Below are positions 40,077-54,900 of a stretch of DNA of 64,000 bases, one piece after another (the stretch's first letter is position 1; every line of letters begins with the position of its first letter). This DNA is from Chlorocebus sabaeus (Eukaryota; Chordata; Mammalia; Primates; Cercopithecidae). The position numbers were made by a program, and so were the translations under genes. The notes beneath the pieces are model-generated. The model saw only the letters and a list, made by a program, of their open reading frames with translations, was not told the origin of the DNA and made no database searches. The stretch is taken from contig NW_027327633.1 of the NCBI RefSeq assembly GCF_047675955.1, positions 186,001 through 250,000 of the forward strand. Reading direction: 5' to 3'.

Positions 40077-42896
40077 CCCTTTGCCAATTCCACAAGAAGA
40101 GCCTTAGCGAAAGGATTATTGAAGGGAAAGGTGTAACTCTGTGAGTTGAATTAACAGAACACAGAGCAGTTTCTCAGAAAGCTTCTTTCCAGTTTTGAAC
40201 GGAAGATACTTCGTTTTTCACTATAGCCCTCTATGGGCTTCCAAATATCCCTTTGCCAATTCCACAAGAACAGCCTTAGAGAATGGCTTATTGAAGGGAA
40301 ATATGTAACTCTGTGAGATGAATTAAGAGAACACAGAGCAGTTTCTCAGAAAGCTTCTTTCCAGTTTTGAACGGAAGATATTTCCTTTTTCACCATAGCC
40401 CTCTATGGGCTTCCAAATATCACTTTGCCAATACCACAATAACAGCCTTAGCGAAAGGCTGCTTGAAGGGAAAGATGTAACTCTGTGAGATGAATTAACA
40501 GAACACAGAGCAGTTTCTCAGAAAGCTTCTTTCCAGTTTTGAACGGAAGATATTTCCTTTTTCACCATAGCCCTCTATGAGCTTCCAAATATCCCTTTGC
40601 CAATTCCACAAGAACAGTCTTAGCGAAAGGCTTCTTGAAGGCAAAGATGTAGCTCTGTGAGATGAATTAACAGAACACAGAGCAGTTTCTCAGAAAGCTT
40701 CTTTCCAGTTTTGAACGGAAGATATTTCCTTTTTCACCATAGCCCTCTATGGGCTTCCAAATATCACTTTGCCAATTCCACAAGAACAGCCTTAGCGAAA
40801 GGCTTCTTGAAGGGAAAGATGTAACTCTGTGAGATGAATTAACAGAACACAGAGCAGTTTCTCAGAAAGCTTCTTTCCAGTATTGAACGCAAGATATTTC
40901 CTTTTTCACCATAGCCCTCTATGGGCTTCCAAATATCACTTTGCCAATTCCACAAGAACAGCCTTAGCGAAAGGCTTCTTGAAGGGAAAGATGTAACTCT
41001 GTGAGATGAATTAACAGAACACAGAGCAGTTTCTCAGAAAGCTTCTTTCCAGTATTGAACGCAAGATATTTCCTTTTTCACCGTAGCCCTCTGTGGCCTT
41101 CCAAATATCACTTTGCCAATTCCACAAGAACAGTCTTAGCGAAAGGCTTCTTGAAGGGAAAGATGTAACTCTGTGAGATGAAATAACAGAACACAGAGCA
41201 GTTTCTCAGAAAGCTTCTTTCCAGTTTTGAACGGAAGATATTTCCTTTTTCACCATAGCCCTGTATGGGCTTCCAAGTATCACTTTGCCAATTCCACAAG
41301 AACAGCCTTAGCGAAAGGCTTCTTGAAGGGAAAGATGTAACTCTGTGAGATGAATTAACAGAACACAGAGCATTTTCTCAGAAATCTTCTTTCCAGTTTT
41401 GAACGGAAGATATTTCCTTTTTCACCATAGCCCTATATTGGCTTCCAAATATCACTTTGCCAATTGCACAAGAACAGCCTTAGCGAAAGGCTTCTTGAAG
41501 GGAAAGATGTAACTCTGTGAGATGAATTAACATAACACAGAGCAGTTTCTCAGAAAGCTTCTTTCCAGTTTTGAAAGGAAAATACTTCCTTTTTCACCAT
41601 AGCCCTCTAAGGGCTTCCAAATATCCCGTTGCCAATTCCACAAGAACAGCCTTAGCGAAAGGCTTCTTGAAGGGAAAGATGTAACTCTGTGAGATGAATT
41701 AACAGAACGCAGAGCAGTTTCTCAGAAAGCTTCTTTCCAGTTTTGAACGGAAGATATTTCCTTTTTCACCATTGCCCTCTATGGGCTTCCAAATATCACT
41801 TTGCCAATTCCACAAGAACAGCCTAAGAGAAGGGCTTTTTGAAGGGAAAGATGTAAGTCTGTGAGATGAATTAACAGAACACAGAGCAGTTTCTCAGAAA
41901 GCTTCTTTCCAGTTTTGAACGGAAGATACTTCCTTTTTCACCATAGCCCTCTATGGGCTTCCAAATATCACTTTGCCCATTCCACAAGAACAGCCTTAGC
42001 GAAAGGCTTCTTGAAGGGAAAGATGTAACTCTTAGAGATGAATTAACAGAACACAGAGCAGTTTCTCAGAAAGCTTCTTTCCAGTTTTGAACGGAAGATA
42101 TTTCCTTTATCACCATAGCAATCTACGGGCTTCCAAATATCACTTTGCCAATTCCACAAGAACAGCCTTAGCGAAGGTCTTATTGAAGGGAAAGATGTAA
42201 CTCTGTGAGATGAATTAACAGAACACAGATCAGTTTCTCAGAAAGCTTCTTTCCAGTTTTGAACGGAAGATATTTCCTTTTTCACCATAGCCCTCTAAGG
42301 GCTTCCAAACATCACTTTGCCAATTCCATAAGAACAACCTTAGCGAAAGGCTTCTTGAAGTTAAAGATATAACTCTCTGAGATGAATTAACAGAACACAG
42401 AGCAGTTTCTCAGAAAGCTTCTTTCCAGTTTTGAACGGAAGTTATTTCCTTTTTCACAATAGCCCTCTATGGGCTTCCAAATATCCCTTTGCCAAATCCA
42501 CAAGAACAGCCTTAGCGAAAGGCTTCTTGAAGGGAAAGATGTAACTCTGAGAGATGAATTAACAGAACACAGAGCAGTTTCTCAGAAAGCTTCTTTCCAG
42601 TTTTGAACGGAAGATATTTCCTTTTTCACCATAGCCCTCTATGGGCTTCCAAATATCACTTTGCCAATTCCACAAGAACAGACTTAGCGAAAGGCTTCTT
42701 GAAGGGAAAGATGTAACTCTGTGAGATGAATTAACAGAACACAGAGCAGTTTCTCAGAAAGCTTCTTTCCAATATTGAACGCAAGATATTTCCTTTTTCA
42801 CCGTAGCCCTCCATGGGCTTCCAAATATCACTTTGCCAATTCCACAAGAACAGCCTTAGCGAAAGGCTTCTTGAAGGGAAATATGTAACTCGGTGA
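39801..42896. repeat. 18-monomer tandem duplication, left copy
   Basis: This 3,096-bp segment is repeated directly next to itself. The join is visible at 42897: up to AACTCGGTGA the sequence follows the expected order (as near 2640 and 29650, which continue with GATGAATT). It then switches to CATGAATT and the CGCAAGAAATTT monomer, which is what follows the same words at 39801. Both copies carry a private T-to-A change in CTCTAAGGGC (42298 and 45394) that is absent at the matching site in copy 3 (29054), so the duplication is younger than that mutation. Confidence 0.9.
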
Positions 42897-43172
42897 CATG
42901 AATTAACAGAACACAGAGCAGTTTCTCAGAAAGCTTCTTTCCAGTATTGAACGCAAGAAATTTCCTTTTTCACCATAGCCCTCTATGTGCTTCCAAATAT
43001 CACTTTGCCAATTCCACAAGAACAGCCTTAGCGAAAGGCTTCATGAAGGGAAAGATGTAACTCTGTGAGATGAATTAACAGAACACAGAGCAGTTTCTCA
43101 GAAAGCTTCTTTCCAGTTTTGAACGGAAGATATTTCCTTTTTCACCATAGCCATCTATTGGCTTCCAAATAT
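40077..43172. repeat. Truncated HOR copy: 18-monomer segment
   Basis: After the 77-monomer boundary at 40077 only 18 monomers (3,096 bp) follow before the unit restarts at 43173. The GATGAAATAAC landmark appears twice, 3,096 bp apart (about 41180 and 44276), where the other copies have one. This is the unit-frame view of the tandem duplication described at 39801-45992. Confidence 0.88.
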
Positions 43173-45992
43173 CCCTTTGCCAATTCCACAAGAAGAGCCT
43201 TAGCGAAAGGATTATTGAAGGGAAAGGTGTAACTCTGTGAGTTGAATTAACAGAACACAGAGCAGTTTCTCAGAAAGCTTCTTTCCAGTTTTGAACGGAA
43301 GATACTTCGTTTTTCACTATAGCCCTCTATGGGCTTCCAAATATCCCTTTGCCAATTCCACAAGAACAGCCTTAGAGAATGGCTTATTGAAGGGAAATAT
43401 GTAACTCTGTGAGATGAATTAAGAGAACACAGAGCAGTTTCTCAGAAAGCTTCTTTCCAGTTTTGAACGGAAGATATTTCCTTTTTCACCATAGCCCTCT
43501 ATGGGCTTCCAAATATCACTTTGCCAATACCACAATAACAGCCTTAGCGAAAGGCTGCTTGAAGGGAAAGATGTAACTCTGTGAGATGAATTAACAGAAC
43601 ACAGAGCAGTTTCTCAGAAAGCTTCTTTCCAGTTTTGAACGGAAGATATTTCCTTTTTCACCATAGCCCTCTATGAGCTTCCAAATATCCCTTTGCCAAT
43701 TCCACAAGAACAGTCTTAGCGAAAGGCTTCTTGAAGGCAAAGATGTAGCTCTGTGAGATGAATTAACAGAACACAGAGCAGTTTCTCAGAAAGCTTCTTT
43801 CCAGTTTTGAACGGAAGATATTTCCTTTTTCACCATAGCCCTCTATGGGCTTCCAAATATCACTTTGCCAATTCCACAAGAACAGCCTTAGCGAAAGGCT
43901 TCTTGAAGGGAAAGATGTAACTCTGTGAGATGAATTAACAGAACACAGAGCAGTTTCTCAGAAAGCTTCTTTCCAGTATTGAACGCAAGATATTTCCTTT
44001 TTCACCATAGCCCTCTATGGGCTTCCAAATATCACTTTGCCAATTCCACAAGAACAGCCTTAGCGAAAGGCTTCTTGAAGGGAAAGATGTAACTCTGTGA
44101 GATGAATTAACAGAACACAGAGCAGTTTCTCAGAAAGCTTCTTTCCAGTATTGAACGCAAGATATTTCCTTTTTCACCGTAGCCCTCTGTGGCCTTCCAA
44201 ATATCACTTTGCCAATTCCACAAGAACAGTCTTAGCGAAAGGCTTCTTGAAGGGAAAGATGTAACTCTGTGAGATGAAATAACAGAACACAGAGCAGTTT
44301 CTCAGAAAGCTTCTTTCCAGTTTTGAACGGAAGATATTTCCTTTTTCACCATAGCCCTGTATGGGCTTCCAAGTATCACTTTGCCAATTCCACAAGAACA
44401 GCCTTAGCGAAAGGCTTCTTGAAGGGAAAGATGTAACTCTGTGAGATGAATTAACAGAACACAGAGCATTTTCTCAGAAATCTTCTTTCCAGTTTTGAAC
44501 GGAAGATATTTCCTTTTTCACCATAGCCCTATATTGGCTTCCAAATATCACTTTGCCAATTGCACAAGAACAGCCTTAGCGAAAGGCTTCTTGAAGGGAA
44601 AGATGTAACTCTGTGAGATGAATTAACATAACACAGAGCAGTTTCTCAGAAAGCTTCTTTCCAGTTTTGAAAGGAAAATACTTCCTTTTTCACCATAGCC
44701 CTCTAAGGGCTTCCAAATATCCCGTTGCCAATTCCACAAGAACAGCCTTAGCGAAAGGCTTCTTGAAGGGAAAGATGTAACTCTGTGAGATGAATTAACA
44801 GAACGCAGAGCAGTTTCTCAGAAAGCTTCTTTCCAGTTTTGAACGGAAGATATTTCCTTTTTCACCATTGCCCTCTATGGGCTTCCAAATATCACTTTGC
44901 CAATTCCACAAGAACAGCCTAAGAGAAGGGCTTTTTGAAGGGAAAGATGTAAGTCTGTGAGATGAATTAACAGAACACAGAGCAGTTTCTCAGAAAGCTT
45001 CTTTCCAGTTTTGAACGGAAGATACTTCCTTTTTCACCATAGCCCTCTATGGGCTTCCAAATATCACTTTGCCCATTCCACAAGAACAGCCTTAGCGAAA
45101 GGCTTCTTGAAGGGAAAGATGTAACTCTTAGAGATGAATTAACAGAACACAGAGCAGTTTCTCAGAAAGCTTCTTTCCAGTTTTGAACGGAAGATATTTC
45201 CTTTATCACCATAGCAATCTACGGGCTTCCAAATATCACTTTGCCAATTCCACAAGAACAGCCTTAGCGAAGGTCTTATTGAAGGGAAAGATGTAACTCT
45301 GTGAGATGAATTAACAGAACACAGATCAGTTTCTCAGAAAGCTTCTTTCCAGTTTTGAACGGAAGATATTTCCTTTTTCACCATAGCCCTCTAAGGGCTT
45401 CCAAACATCACTTTGCCAATTCCATAAGAACAACCTTAGCGAAAGGCTTCTTGAAGTTAAAGATATAACTCTCTGAGATGAATTAACAGAACACAGAGCA
45501 GTTTCTCAGAAAGCTTCTTTCCAGTTTTGAACGGAAGTTATTTCCTTTTTCACAATAGCCCTCTATGGGCTTCCAAATATCCCTTTGCCAAATCCACAAG
45601 AACAGCCTTAGCGAAAGGCTTCTTGAAGGGAAAGATGTAACTCTGAGAGATGAATTAACAGAACACAGAGCAGTTTCTCAGAAAGCTTCTTTCCAGTTTT
45701 GAACGGAAGATATTTCCTTTTTCACCATAGCCCTCTATGGGCTTCCAAATATCACTTTGCCAATTCCACAAGAACAGACTTAGCGAAAGGCTTCTTGAAG
45801 GGAAAGATGTAACTCTGTGAGATGAATTAACAGAACACAGAGCAGTTTCTCAGAAAGCTTCTTTCCAATATTGAACGCAAGATATTTCCTTTTTCACCGT
45901 AGCCCTCCATGGGCTTCCAAATATCACTTTGCCAATTCCACAAGAACAGCCTTAGCGAAAGGCTTCTTGAAGGGAAATATGTAACTCGGTGA
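42897..45992. repeat. 18-monomer tandem duplication, right copy
   Basis: This is the second copy of the 3,096-bp duplicated segment. At its right end, 45993, the sequence goes back to GATGAATT and CGCAAGATATTT, the normal continuation of the long unit. The two copies looked almost base-identical where I compared them. Confidence 0.9.
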
Positions 45993-48900
45993 GATGAATT
46001 AACAGAACACAGAGCAGTTTCTCAGAAAGCTTCTTTCCAGTATTGAACGCAAGATATTTCCTTTTTCACCATAGCCCTCTATGTGCTTCCAAATATCACT
46101 TTGCCAATTCCACAAGAACAGCCTTAGCGAAAGGCTTCATGAAGGGAAAGATGTAACTCTGTGAGATGAATTAACAGAACACAGAGCAGTTTCTCAGAAA
46201 GCTTCTTTCCAGTTTTGAACGGAAGATATTTCCTTTTTCACCATAGCCTTCTATGGGCTTCCAAATATCCCTTTGCCAATTCCACAAGAACAGCCTTAGC
46301 GAAAGGCTTCTTGAAGGGAAAGATGTAACTCTGTGAGATGAATTAACAGAACACAGAGCAGTTTCTCAGAAAGCTTCTTTCCAGTTTTGAACGGAAGATA
46401 TTTCCTTTTTCACCATAGCCCTCTATGGGCTTCCAAATATCACTTTGCCAACTCCACAAGAACAGCCTTAGCGAAAGGCTTCTTGAAGGGAAAGATGTAA
46501 CTCTGTGAGATGAATTAACAGAACACAGAGCAGTTTCTCAGAAAGCTTCTTTCCAGTTTTGAACGGAAGTTATTTCCTTTTTCACTATAGCCCTCTATGG
46601 GCTTCCAAATATCCCTTTGCCAATTCCACAAGAACAGCCTTAGCGAAAGGCTTCTTGAAGGGAAAGATGTAACTCTGTGAGATGAATTAACAGAACACAG
46701 AGCAGTTTCTCAGAAAGCTTCTTTCCAGTTTTGAACGGAAGATATTTCCTTTTTCACCATAGCCCTCTATGGGCTTCCAAATATCACTTTGCCAATTCCA
46801 CAAGAACAGACTTAGCGAAAGGCTTCTTGAAGGGAAAGATGTAACTCTGTGAGATGAATTAACAGAACACAGAGCAGTTTCTCAGAAAGCTTCTTTCCAG
46901 TATTGAACGCAAAATATTTCCTTTTTCACCGTAGCCCTCCATGGGCTTCCAAATATCACTTTGCCAATTCCACAAGAACAGCCTTACCGAAAGGCTTCTT
47001 GAAGGGAAATATGTAACTCGGTGAGATGAATTAACAGAACACAGAGCAGTTTCTCAGAAAGCTTCTTTCCAGTTTTGAACGGAAGATATTTCCTTTTTCA
47101 CCATAGCCATCTATGGGCTTCCAAATATCCCTTTGCCAATTCCACAAGAAGAGCCTTAGCGAAAGGATTATTGAAGGGAAAGGTGTAACTCTGTGAGTTG
47201 AATTAACAGAACACAGAGCAGTTTCTCAGAAAGCTTCTTTCCAGTTTTGAACGGAAGATACTTCGTTTTTCACTATAGCCCTCTATGGGCTTCCAAATAT
47301 CCCTTTGCCAATTCCACAAGAACAGCCTTAGAGAAGGGCTTATTGAAGGGAAATATGTAACTCTGTGAGATGAATTAAGAGAACACAGAGCAGTTTCTCA
47401 GAAAGCTTCTTTCCAGTTTTGAACGGAAGATATTTCCTTTTTCACCATAGCCCTCTATGGGCTTCCAAATATCACTTTGCCAATACCACAATAACAGCCT
47501 TAGCGAAAGGCTTCTTGAAGGGAAAGATGTAACTCTGTGAGATGAATTAACAGAACACAGAGCAGTTTCTCAGAAAGCTTCTTTCCAGTATTGAACGCAA
47601 GAAATTTCCTTTTTCACCATAGCCCTCTATGTGCTTCCAAATATCCCTTTGCCAATTCCACAAGAACAGCCTTAGCGAAAGGCTTCATGAAGGGAAAGAT
47701 GTAACTCTGTGAGATGAATTAACAGAACACAGAGCAGTTTCTCAGAAAGCTTCTTTCCAGTTTTGAACGGAAGATATTTCCTTTTTCACCATAGCCATCT
47801 ATGGGCTTCCAAATATCCCTTTGCCAATTCCACAAGAAGAGCCTTAGCGACAGGATTATTGAAGGGAAAGGTGTAACTCTGTGAGTTGAATTAACAGAAC
47901 ACAGAGCAGTTTCTCAGAAAGCTTCTTTCCAGTTTTGAACGGAAGATACTTCGTTTTTCACTATAGCCCTCTATGGGCTTCCAAATATCCCTTTGCCAAT
48001 TCCACAAGAACAGCCTAAGAGAAGGGCTTATTGAAGGGAAATATGTAACTCTGTGAGATGAATTAAGAGAACACAGAGCAGTTTCTCAGAAAGCTTCTTT
48101 CCAGTTTTGAACGGAAGATATTTCCTTTTTCACCATAGCCCTCTATGGGCTTCCAAATATCACTTTGCCAATACCACAATAACAGCCTTAGCGAAAGGCT
48201 GCTTGAAGGGAAAGATGTAACTCTGTGAGATGAATTAACAGAACACAGAGCAGTTTCTCAGAAAGCTTCTTTCCAGTTTTGAACGGAAGATATTTCCTTT
48301 TTCACCATAGCCCTCTATGAGCTTCCAAATATCCCTTTGCCAATTCCACAAGAACAGTCTTAGCGAAAGGCTTCTTGAAGGGAAAGATGTAACTCTGTGA
48401 GATGAATTAACAGAACACAGAGCAGTTTCTCAGAAAGCTTCTTTCCAGTTTTGAACGGAAGATATTTCCTTTTTCACCATAGCCATCTATGGGCTTCCAA
48501 ATATCCCTTTGCCTATTCCACAAGAACAGCCTTAGCGAAGGGCTTCTTGAAGGGAAAGATGTAACTCTGAGAGATGAATTAACAGAACACAGAGCAGTTT
48601 CTCAGAAAGCTTCTTTCCAGTTTTGAACGGAAGATATTTCCTTTTTCACCATAGCCCTCTATGGGCTTCCAAATATCACTTTGCCAATTCCACAAGAACA
48701 GACTTAGCGAAAGGCTTCTTGAAGGGAAAGATGTAACTCTGTGAGATGAATTAACAGAACACAGAGCAGTTTCTCAGAAAGCTTCTTTCCAATATTGAAC
48801 GCAAGATATTTCCTTTTTCACCGTAGCCCTCCATGGGCTTCCAAATATCACTTTGCCAATTCCACAAGAACAGCCTTAGCGAAAGGCTTCTTGAAGGGAA

Positions 48901-51900
48901 ATATGTAACTCGGTGAGATGAATTAACAGAACACAGAGCAGTTTCTCAGAAAGCTTCTTTCCAGTATTGAACGCAAGATATTTCCTTTTTCACCATAGCC
49001 CTCTATGTGCTTCCAAATATCACTTTGCCAATTCCACAAGAACAGCCTTAGCGAAAGGCTTCATGAAGGGAAAGATGTAACTCTGTGAGATGAATTAACA
49101 GAACACAGAGCAGTTTCTCAGAAAGCTTCTTTCCAGTTTTGAACGGAAGATATTTCCTTTTTCACCATAGCCATCTATGGGCTTCCAAATATCCCTTTGC
49201 CAATTCCACAAGAACAGCCTTAGCGAAAGGCTTCTTGAAGGGAAAGATGTAACTCTGGGAGATGAATTAACAGAACACAGAGCAGTTTCTCAGAAAGCTT
49301 CTTTCCAGTTTTGAACGGAAGATATTTCCTTTTTCACCATAGCCCTCTATGGGCTTCCAAATATCCCTTTGCCATTTCCACAAGAACAGCCTTAGCGAAA
49401 GGCTTCTGGAAGGGAAAGATGTAACTCTGTGAGATGAATTAACAGAACACAGAGCAGTTTCTCAGAAAGCTTCTTTCCAGTTTTGAACGTAAGATATTTC
49501 CTTTTTCACCATAGCCCTCTATGGGCTTCCAAATATCACTTTGCCAACTCCACAAGAACAGCCTTAGCGAAAGGCTTCTTGAAGGGAAAGATGTAACACT
49601 GTGGGTTGAATTAACAGAACAAAGAGCAGTTTCTCAGAAAGCTTCTTTCCAGTTTTGAACGGAAGATATTTCGTTTTTCACCATAGCCCTCTATGGGCTT
49701 CCAAATATCATTTTGCCAACTCCACAAGAACAGCCTCAGCGAAAGGTTTCTTGAAGGGAAAGATGTAACTCTGTGATTTGAATTAACAGAACACAGAGCA
49801 GTTTCTCAGAAAGCTTCTCTCCAGTTTTGAACGGAAGATACTTCCTTTTTCACCATAGCCCTCTATGGGCTTCCAAATATCCCTTTGCCAACTCCACAAG
49901 AACAGCCTTAGCGAAAGGCTTCTTGAATTGAATGATGTAACTCTGTGAGATGAAATAACAGAACACAGAGCAGTTTCTCAGAAAGTTTCTTTCCAGTATT
50001 GAACGCAAGATATTTCCTTTTTCACCGTAGTCCTCTGTGGCCTTCCAAATATCACTTTGCCAATTCCACAAGAACAGTCTTAGCGAAAGGCTTCTTGAAG
50101 GCAAAGATGTAGCTCTGTGAGATGAATTAACAGAACACAGAGCAGTTTCTCAGAAAGCTTCTTTCCAGTTTTGAACGGAAGATATTTCCTTTTTCACCAT
50201 AGCCCTCTATGGGCTTCCAAATATCCCTTTGCCAATTCCACAAGAACAGCCTGAGCGAAAGGCTTCTTGAAGGGAAAGATGTAACTCTGTGAGATGAATT
50301 AACAGAACACAGAGCAGTTTCTCAGAAAGCTTCTTTCCAGTATTGAACGCAAGATATTTCCTTTTTTCAGTATCCCTCCATGGACTTCCAAATATCACTT
50401 TGCCAATTCCAAAAGAACAGCCTTAGCGAAAGGCTTCTTGAAGGGAAAGATGTAACTCTGTGAGATGAATTAAAAGAACACAGAGCAGTTTCTCAGAAAT
50501 CTTCTTTCCAGTTTTTAACGGAAGATATTTCCTTTTTCACCATAGCCCTATATGGGCTTCCAAATATCACTTTGCCAATTCCACAAGAACAGCCTTAGCG
50601 AAAGGCTTCTTTAAGGGAAAGATGTAACTCTGTGAGATGAATTAACAGAACAGAGAGCAGTTTCTCAGAAAGCTTCTTTCCAGTTTTGAAAGGAAGATAC
50701 TTCCTTTTTCACCATAGCCCTCTATGGGCTTCCAAATATCCCTTTGCCCATTCCACAAGAACAGCCTTAGCGAAAGGCTTCTTGAAGGGAAAGATGTAAC
50801 TCTGTGAGAAAAATTAACAGAACACAGAGCAGTTTCTCAGAAAGCTTCTTTCCAGTTTTGAACGGAGGATACTTCCTTTTTTCACCATAGGCCTCTATGG
50901 GCTTCCAAATATCACTTTGCCAATTCCACAAGAACAGCCTTAGCGATAGGGTTCTTGAAGGGAAAGATGTAACTCGGTGAGATGAATTAACGGAACACAG
51001 AGCAGTTTCTCAGAAAGCTTCTTTCCAGTTTTGAACGGAAGTTATTTCCTTTTTCACCATAGCCCTCTATGGGCTTCCAAATATCACTTTGCCAATTCCA
51101 CAAGAACAGCCTTAGCGAAAGGCTTCTTGAAGGGAAAGATGTAATTCTGTGCCATGAATTAACAGAACACAGAGCAGTTTCTCAGAAAGCTTCTTTCCAA
51201 TATTGAACGCAAGATATTTCCTTTTTCACAGTAGCCCTCCATGGTCTTCCAAATATCACTTTGCAAGTTCCACAAGAACAGCCTTAGCGAAAGGCTTCTT
51301 GAAGGGAAAGATGTAACTCTGTGAGATGAATTAACAGAACACAGAGCAGTTTCTCAGAAAGCTTCTTTCCAGTTTTGAACGGAAGATAATTCCTTTATCA
51401 CCATAGCAATCTACGGGCTTCCAAATATCACTTTGCCAATTCCACAAGAACAGCCTTAGCGAAGGTCTTATTGAAGGGAAAGATGTAACTCTGTGAGATG
51501 AATTAACAGAACACAGAGCAGTTTCTCGGAAAGCTTCTTTCCAGTTTTGAACGGAAGATATTTCCTTTTTCACCATAGCCCTCTATGGGCTTCCAAATAT
51601 CACTTTGCCAATTCCATAAGAACAACCTTAGCGAAAGGCTTCTTGAAGGGAAAGATGTAACTCTGTGAGATGAATTAACAGAACACAGAGCAGTTTCTCA
51701 GAAAGCTTCTTTCCAGTTTTGAACGGAAGTTATTTCCTTTTTCACAATAGCCCTCTATGGGCTTCCAAATATCCCTTTGCCAAATCCACAAGAACAGCCT
51801 TAGCGAAAGGCTTCTTGAAGGGAAAGATGTAACTCTCTGAGATGAATTAACAGAACACAGAGCAGTTTCTCAGAAAGCTTCTTTCCAGTTTTGAACGGAA

Positions 51901-54900
51901 GATATTTCCTTTTTCACCATAGCCCTCTATGGGCTTCCAAATATCCCTTTGCCAATTCCACAAGAACAGCCTTAGCGAAAGGCTTCTTGAAGGGAAAGAT
52001 GTAACTCTGTGATATGAATTAACAGAACACAGAGCAGTTTCTCAGAAAGCTTCTTTCCAGTTTTGAACGGAAGATATTTCCTTTTTCACCATAGCCCTCT
52101 ATGGGCTTCCAAATATCACTTTGCCAACTCCACAAGAAAAGCCTTAGCGAAAGGCTTCTTGAGGGGAAAGATGTAACTCTGTGAGATGAATTAACAGAAC
52201 ACAGAGCAGTTTCTCAGAAAGCTTCTTTCCAGTTTTGAACGGAAGTTATTTCCTTTTTCACTATAGCCCTCTATGGGCTTCCAAATATCCCTTTGCCAAT
52301 TCCACAAGAACAGCCTTAGCGAAAGGCTTCTTGAAGGGAAAGATGTAACTCTGTGAGATGAATTAACAGAAAACAGAGCAGTTTCTCAGAAAGCTTCTTT
52401 CCAGTTTTGAACGGAAGATATTTCCTTTTTCACCATTGCCCTCTATGGGCTTCCAAATATCACTTTGCCAATTCCACAAGAACAGACTTAGCGAAAGGCT
52501 TCTTGAAGGGAAAGATGTAACTCTGTGAGATGAATTAACAGAACACAGAGCAGTTTCTCAGAAAGCTTCTTTCCAGTATTGAACGCAAAATATTTCCTTT
52601 TTCACCGTAGCCCTCCATGGGCTTCCAAATATCACTTTGCCAATTCCACAAGAACAGCCTTAGCGAAAGGCTTCTTGAAGGGAAATATGTAACTCGGTGA
52701 CATGAATTAACAGAACACAGAGCAGTTTCTCAGAAAGCTTCTTTCCAGTATTGAACGCAAGAAATTTCCTTTTTCACCATAGCCCTCTATGTGCTTCCAA
52801 ATATCACTTTGCCAATTCCACAAGAACAGCCTTAGCGAAAGGCTTCATGAAGGGAAAGATGTAACTCTGTGAGATGAATTAACAGAACACAGAGCAGTTT
52901 CTCAGAAAGCTTCTTTCCAGTTTTGAACGGAAGATATTTCCTTTTTCACCATAGCCATCTATGGGCTTCCAAATATCCCTTTGCCAATTCCACAAGAAGA
53001 GCCTTAGCGAAAGGATTATTGAAGGGAAAGGTGTAACTCTGTGAGTTGAATTAACAGAACACAGAGCAGTTTCTCAGAAAGCTTCTTTCCAGTTTTGAAC
53101 GGAAGATACTTCGTTTTTCACTATAGCCCTCTATGGGCTTCCAAATATCCCTTTGCCAATTCCACAAGAACAGCCTTAGAGAAGGGCTTATTGAAGGGAA
53201 ATATGTAACTCTGTGAGATGAATTAAGAGAACACAGAGCAGTTTCTCAGAAAGCTTCTTTCCAGTTTTGAACGGAAGATATTTACTTTTTCACCATAGCC
53301 CTCTATGGGCTTCCAAATATCACTTTGCCAATACCACAATAACAGCCTTAGCGAAAGGCTGCTTGAAGGGAAAGATGTAACTCTGTGAGATGAATTAACA
53401 GAACACAGAGCAGTTTCTCAGAAAGCTTCTTTCCAGTTTTGAACGGAAGATATTTCCTTTTTCACCATAGCCCTCTATGAGCTTCCAAATATCCCTTTGC
53501 CAATTCCACAAGAACAGTCTTAGCGAAAGGCTTCTTGAAGGGAAAGATGTAACTCTGTGAGATGAATTAACAGAACACAGAGGAGTTTCTCAGAAAGCTT
53601 CTTTCCAGTTTTGAACGGAAGATATTTCCTTTTTCACCATAGCCTTCTATGGGCTTCCAAATATCCCTTTGCCAATTCCACAAGAACAGCCTTAGCGAAA
53701 GGCTTCTTGAAGGGAAAGATGTAACTCTGTGAGATGAATTAACAGAACACAGAGCAGTTTCTCAGAAAGCTTCTTTCCAGTTTTGAACGGAAGATATTTC
53801 CTTTTTCACCATAGCCCTATATGGGCCTCCAAATATCCCTTTGCCAATTCCACAAGTACAGCCTTAGCGAAAGGCTTCTTGAAGGGAAAGATGTAACTCT
53901 GTGAGATGAATTAACAGAACACAGAGCAGTTTCTCAGAAAGCTTCTTTCCAGTTTTGAACGGAAGATATTTCCTTTTTCACCATAGCCCTCTATGGGCTT
54001 CCAAATATCACTTTGCCAACTCCACAAGAACAGCCTTAGCGAAAGGCTTCTTGAAGGGAAAGATGTAACTCTGTGAGATGAATTAACAGAACACAGAGCA
54101 GTTTCTCAGAAAGCTTCTTTCCAGTATTGAACGCAAAATATTTCCTTTTTCACCGTAGCCCTCCATGGGCTTCCAAATATCACTTTGCCAATTCCACAAG
54201 AACAGCCTTACCGAAAGGCTTCTTGAAGGGAAATATGTAACTCGGTGAGATGAATTAACAGAACACAGAGCAGTTTCTCAGAAAGCTTCTTTCCAGTATT
54301 GAACGCAAGAAATTTCCTTTTTCACCATAGCCCTCTATGTGCTTCCAAATATCACTTTGCCAATTCCACAAGAACAGCCTTAGCGAAAGGCTTCATGAAG
54401 GGAAAGATGTAACTCTGTGAGATGAATTAAGAGAACACAGAGCAGTTTCTCAGAAAGCTTCTTTCCAGTTTTGAACGGAAGATATTTCCTTTTTCACCAT
54501 AGCCATCTATGGGCTTCCAAATATCCCTTTGCCAATTCCACAAGAAGAGCCTTAGCGAAAGGATTATTGAAGGGAAAGGTGTAACTCTGTGAGTTGAATT
54601 AACAGAACACAGAGCAGTTTCTCAGAAAGCTTCTTTCCAGTTTTGAACGGAAGATACTTCGTTTTTCACTATAGCCCTCTATGGGCTTCCAAATATCCCT
54701 TTGCCAATTCCACAAGAACAGCCTTAGAGAAGGGCTTATTGAAGGGAAATATGTAACTCTGTGAGATGAATTAAGAGAACACAGAGCAGTTTCTCAGAAA
54801 GCTTCTTTCCAGTTTTGAACGGAAGATATTTCCTTTTTCACCATAGCCCTCTATGGGCTTCCAAATATCACTTTGCCAGTACCACAATAACAGCCTTAGC

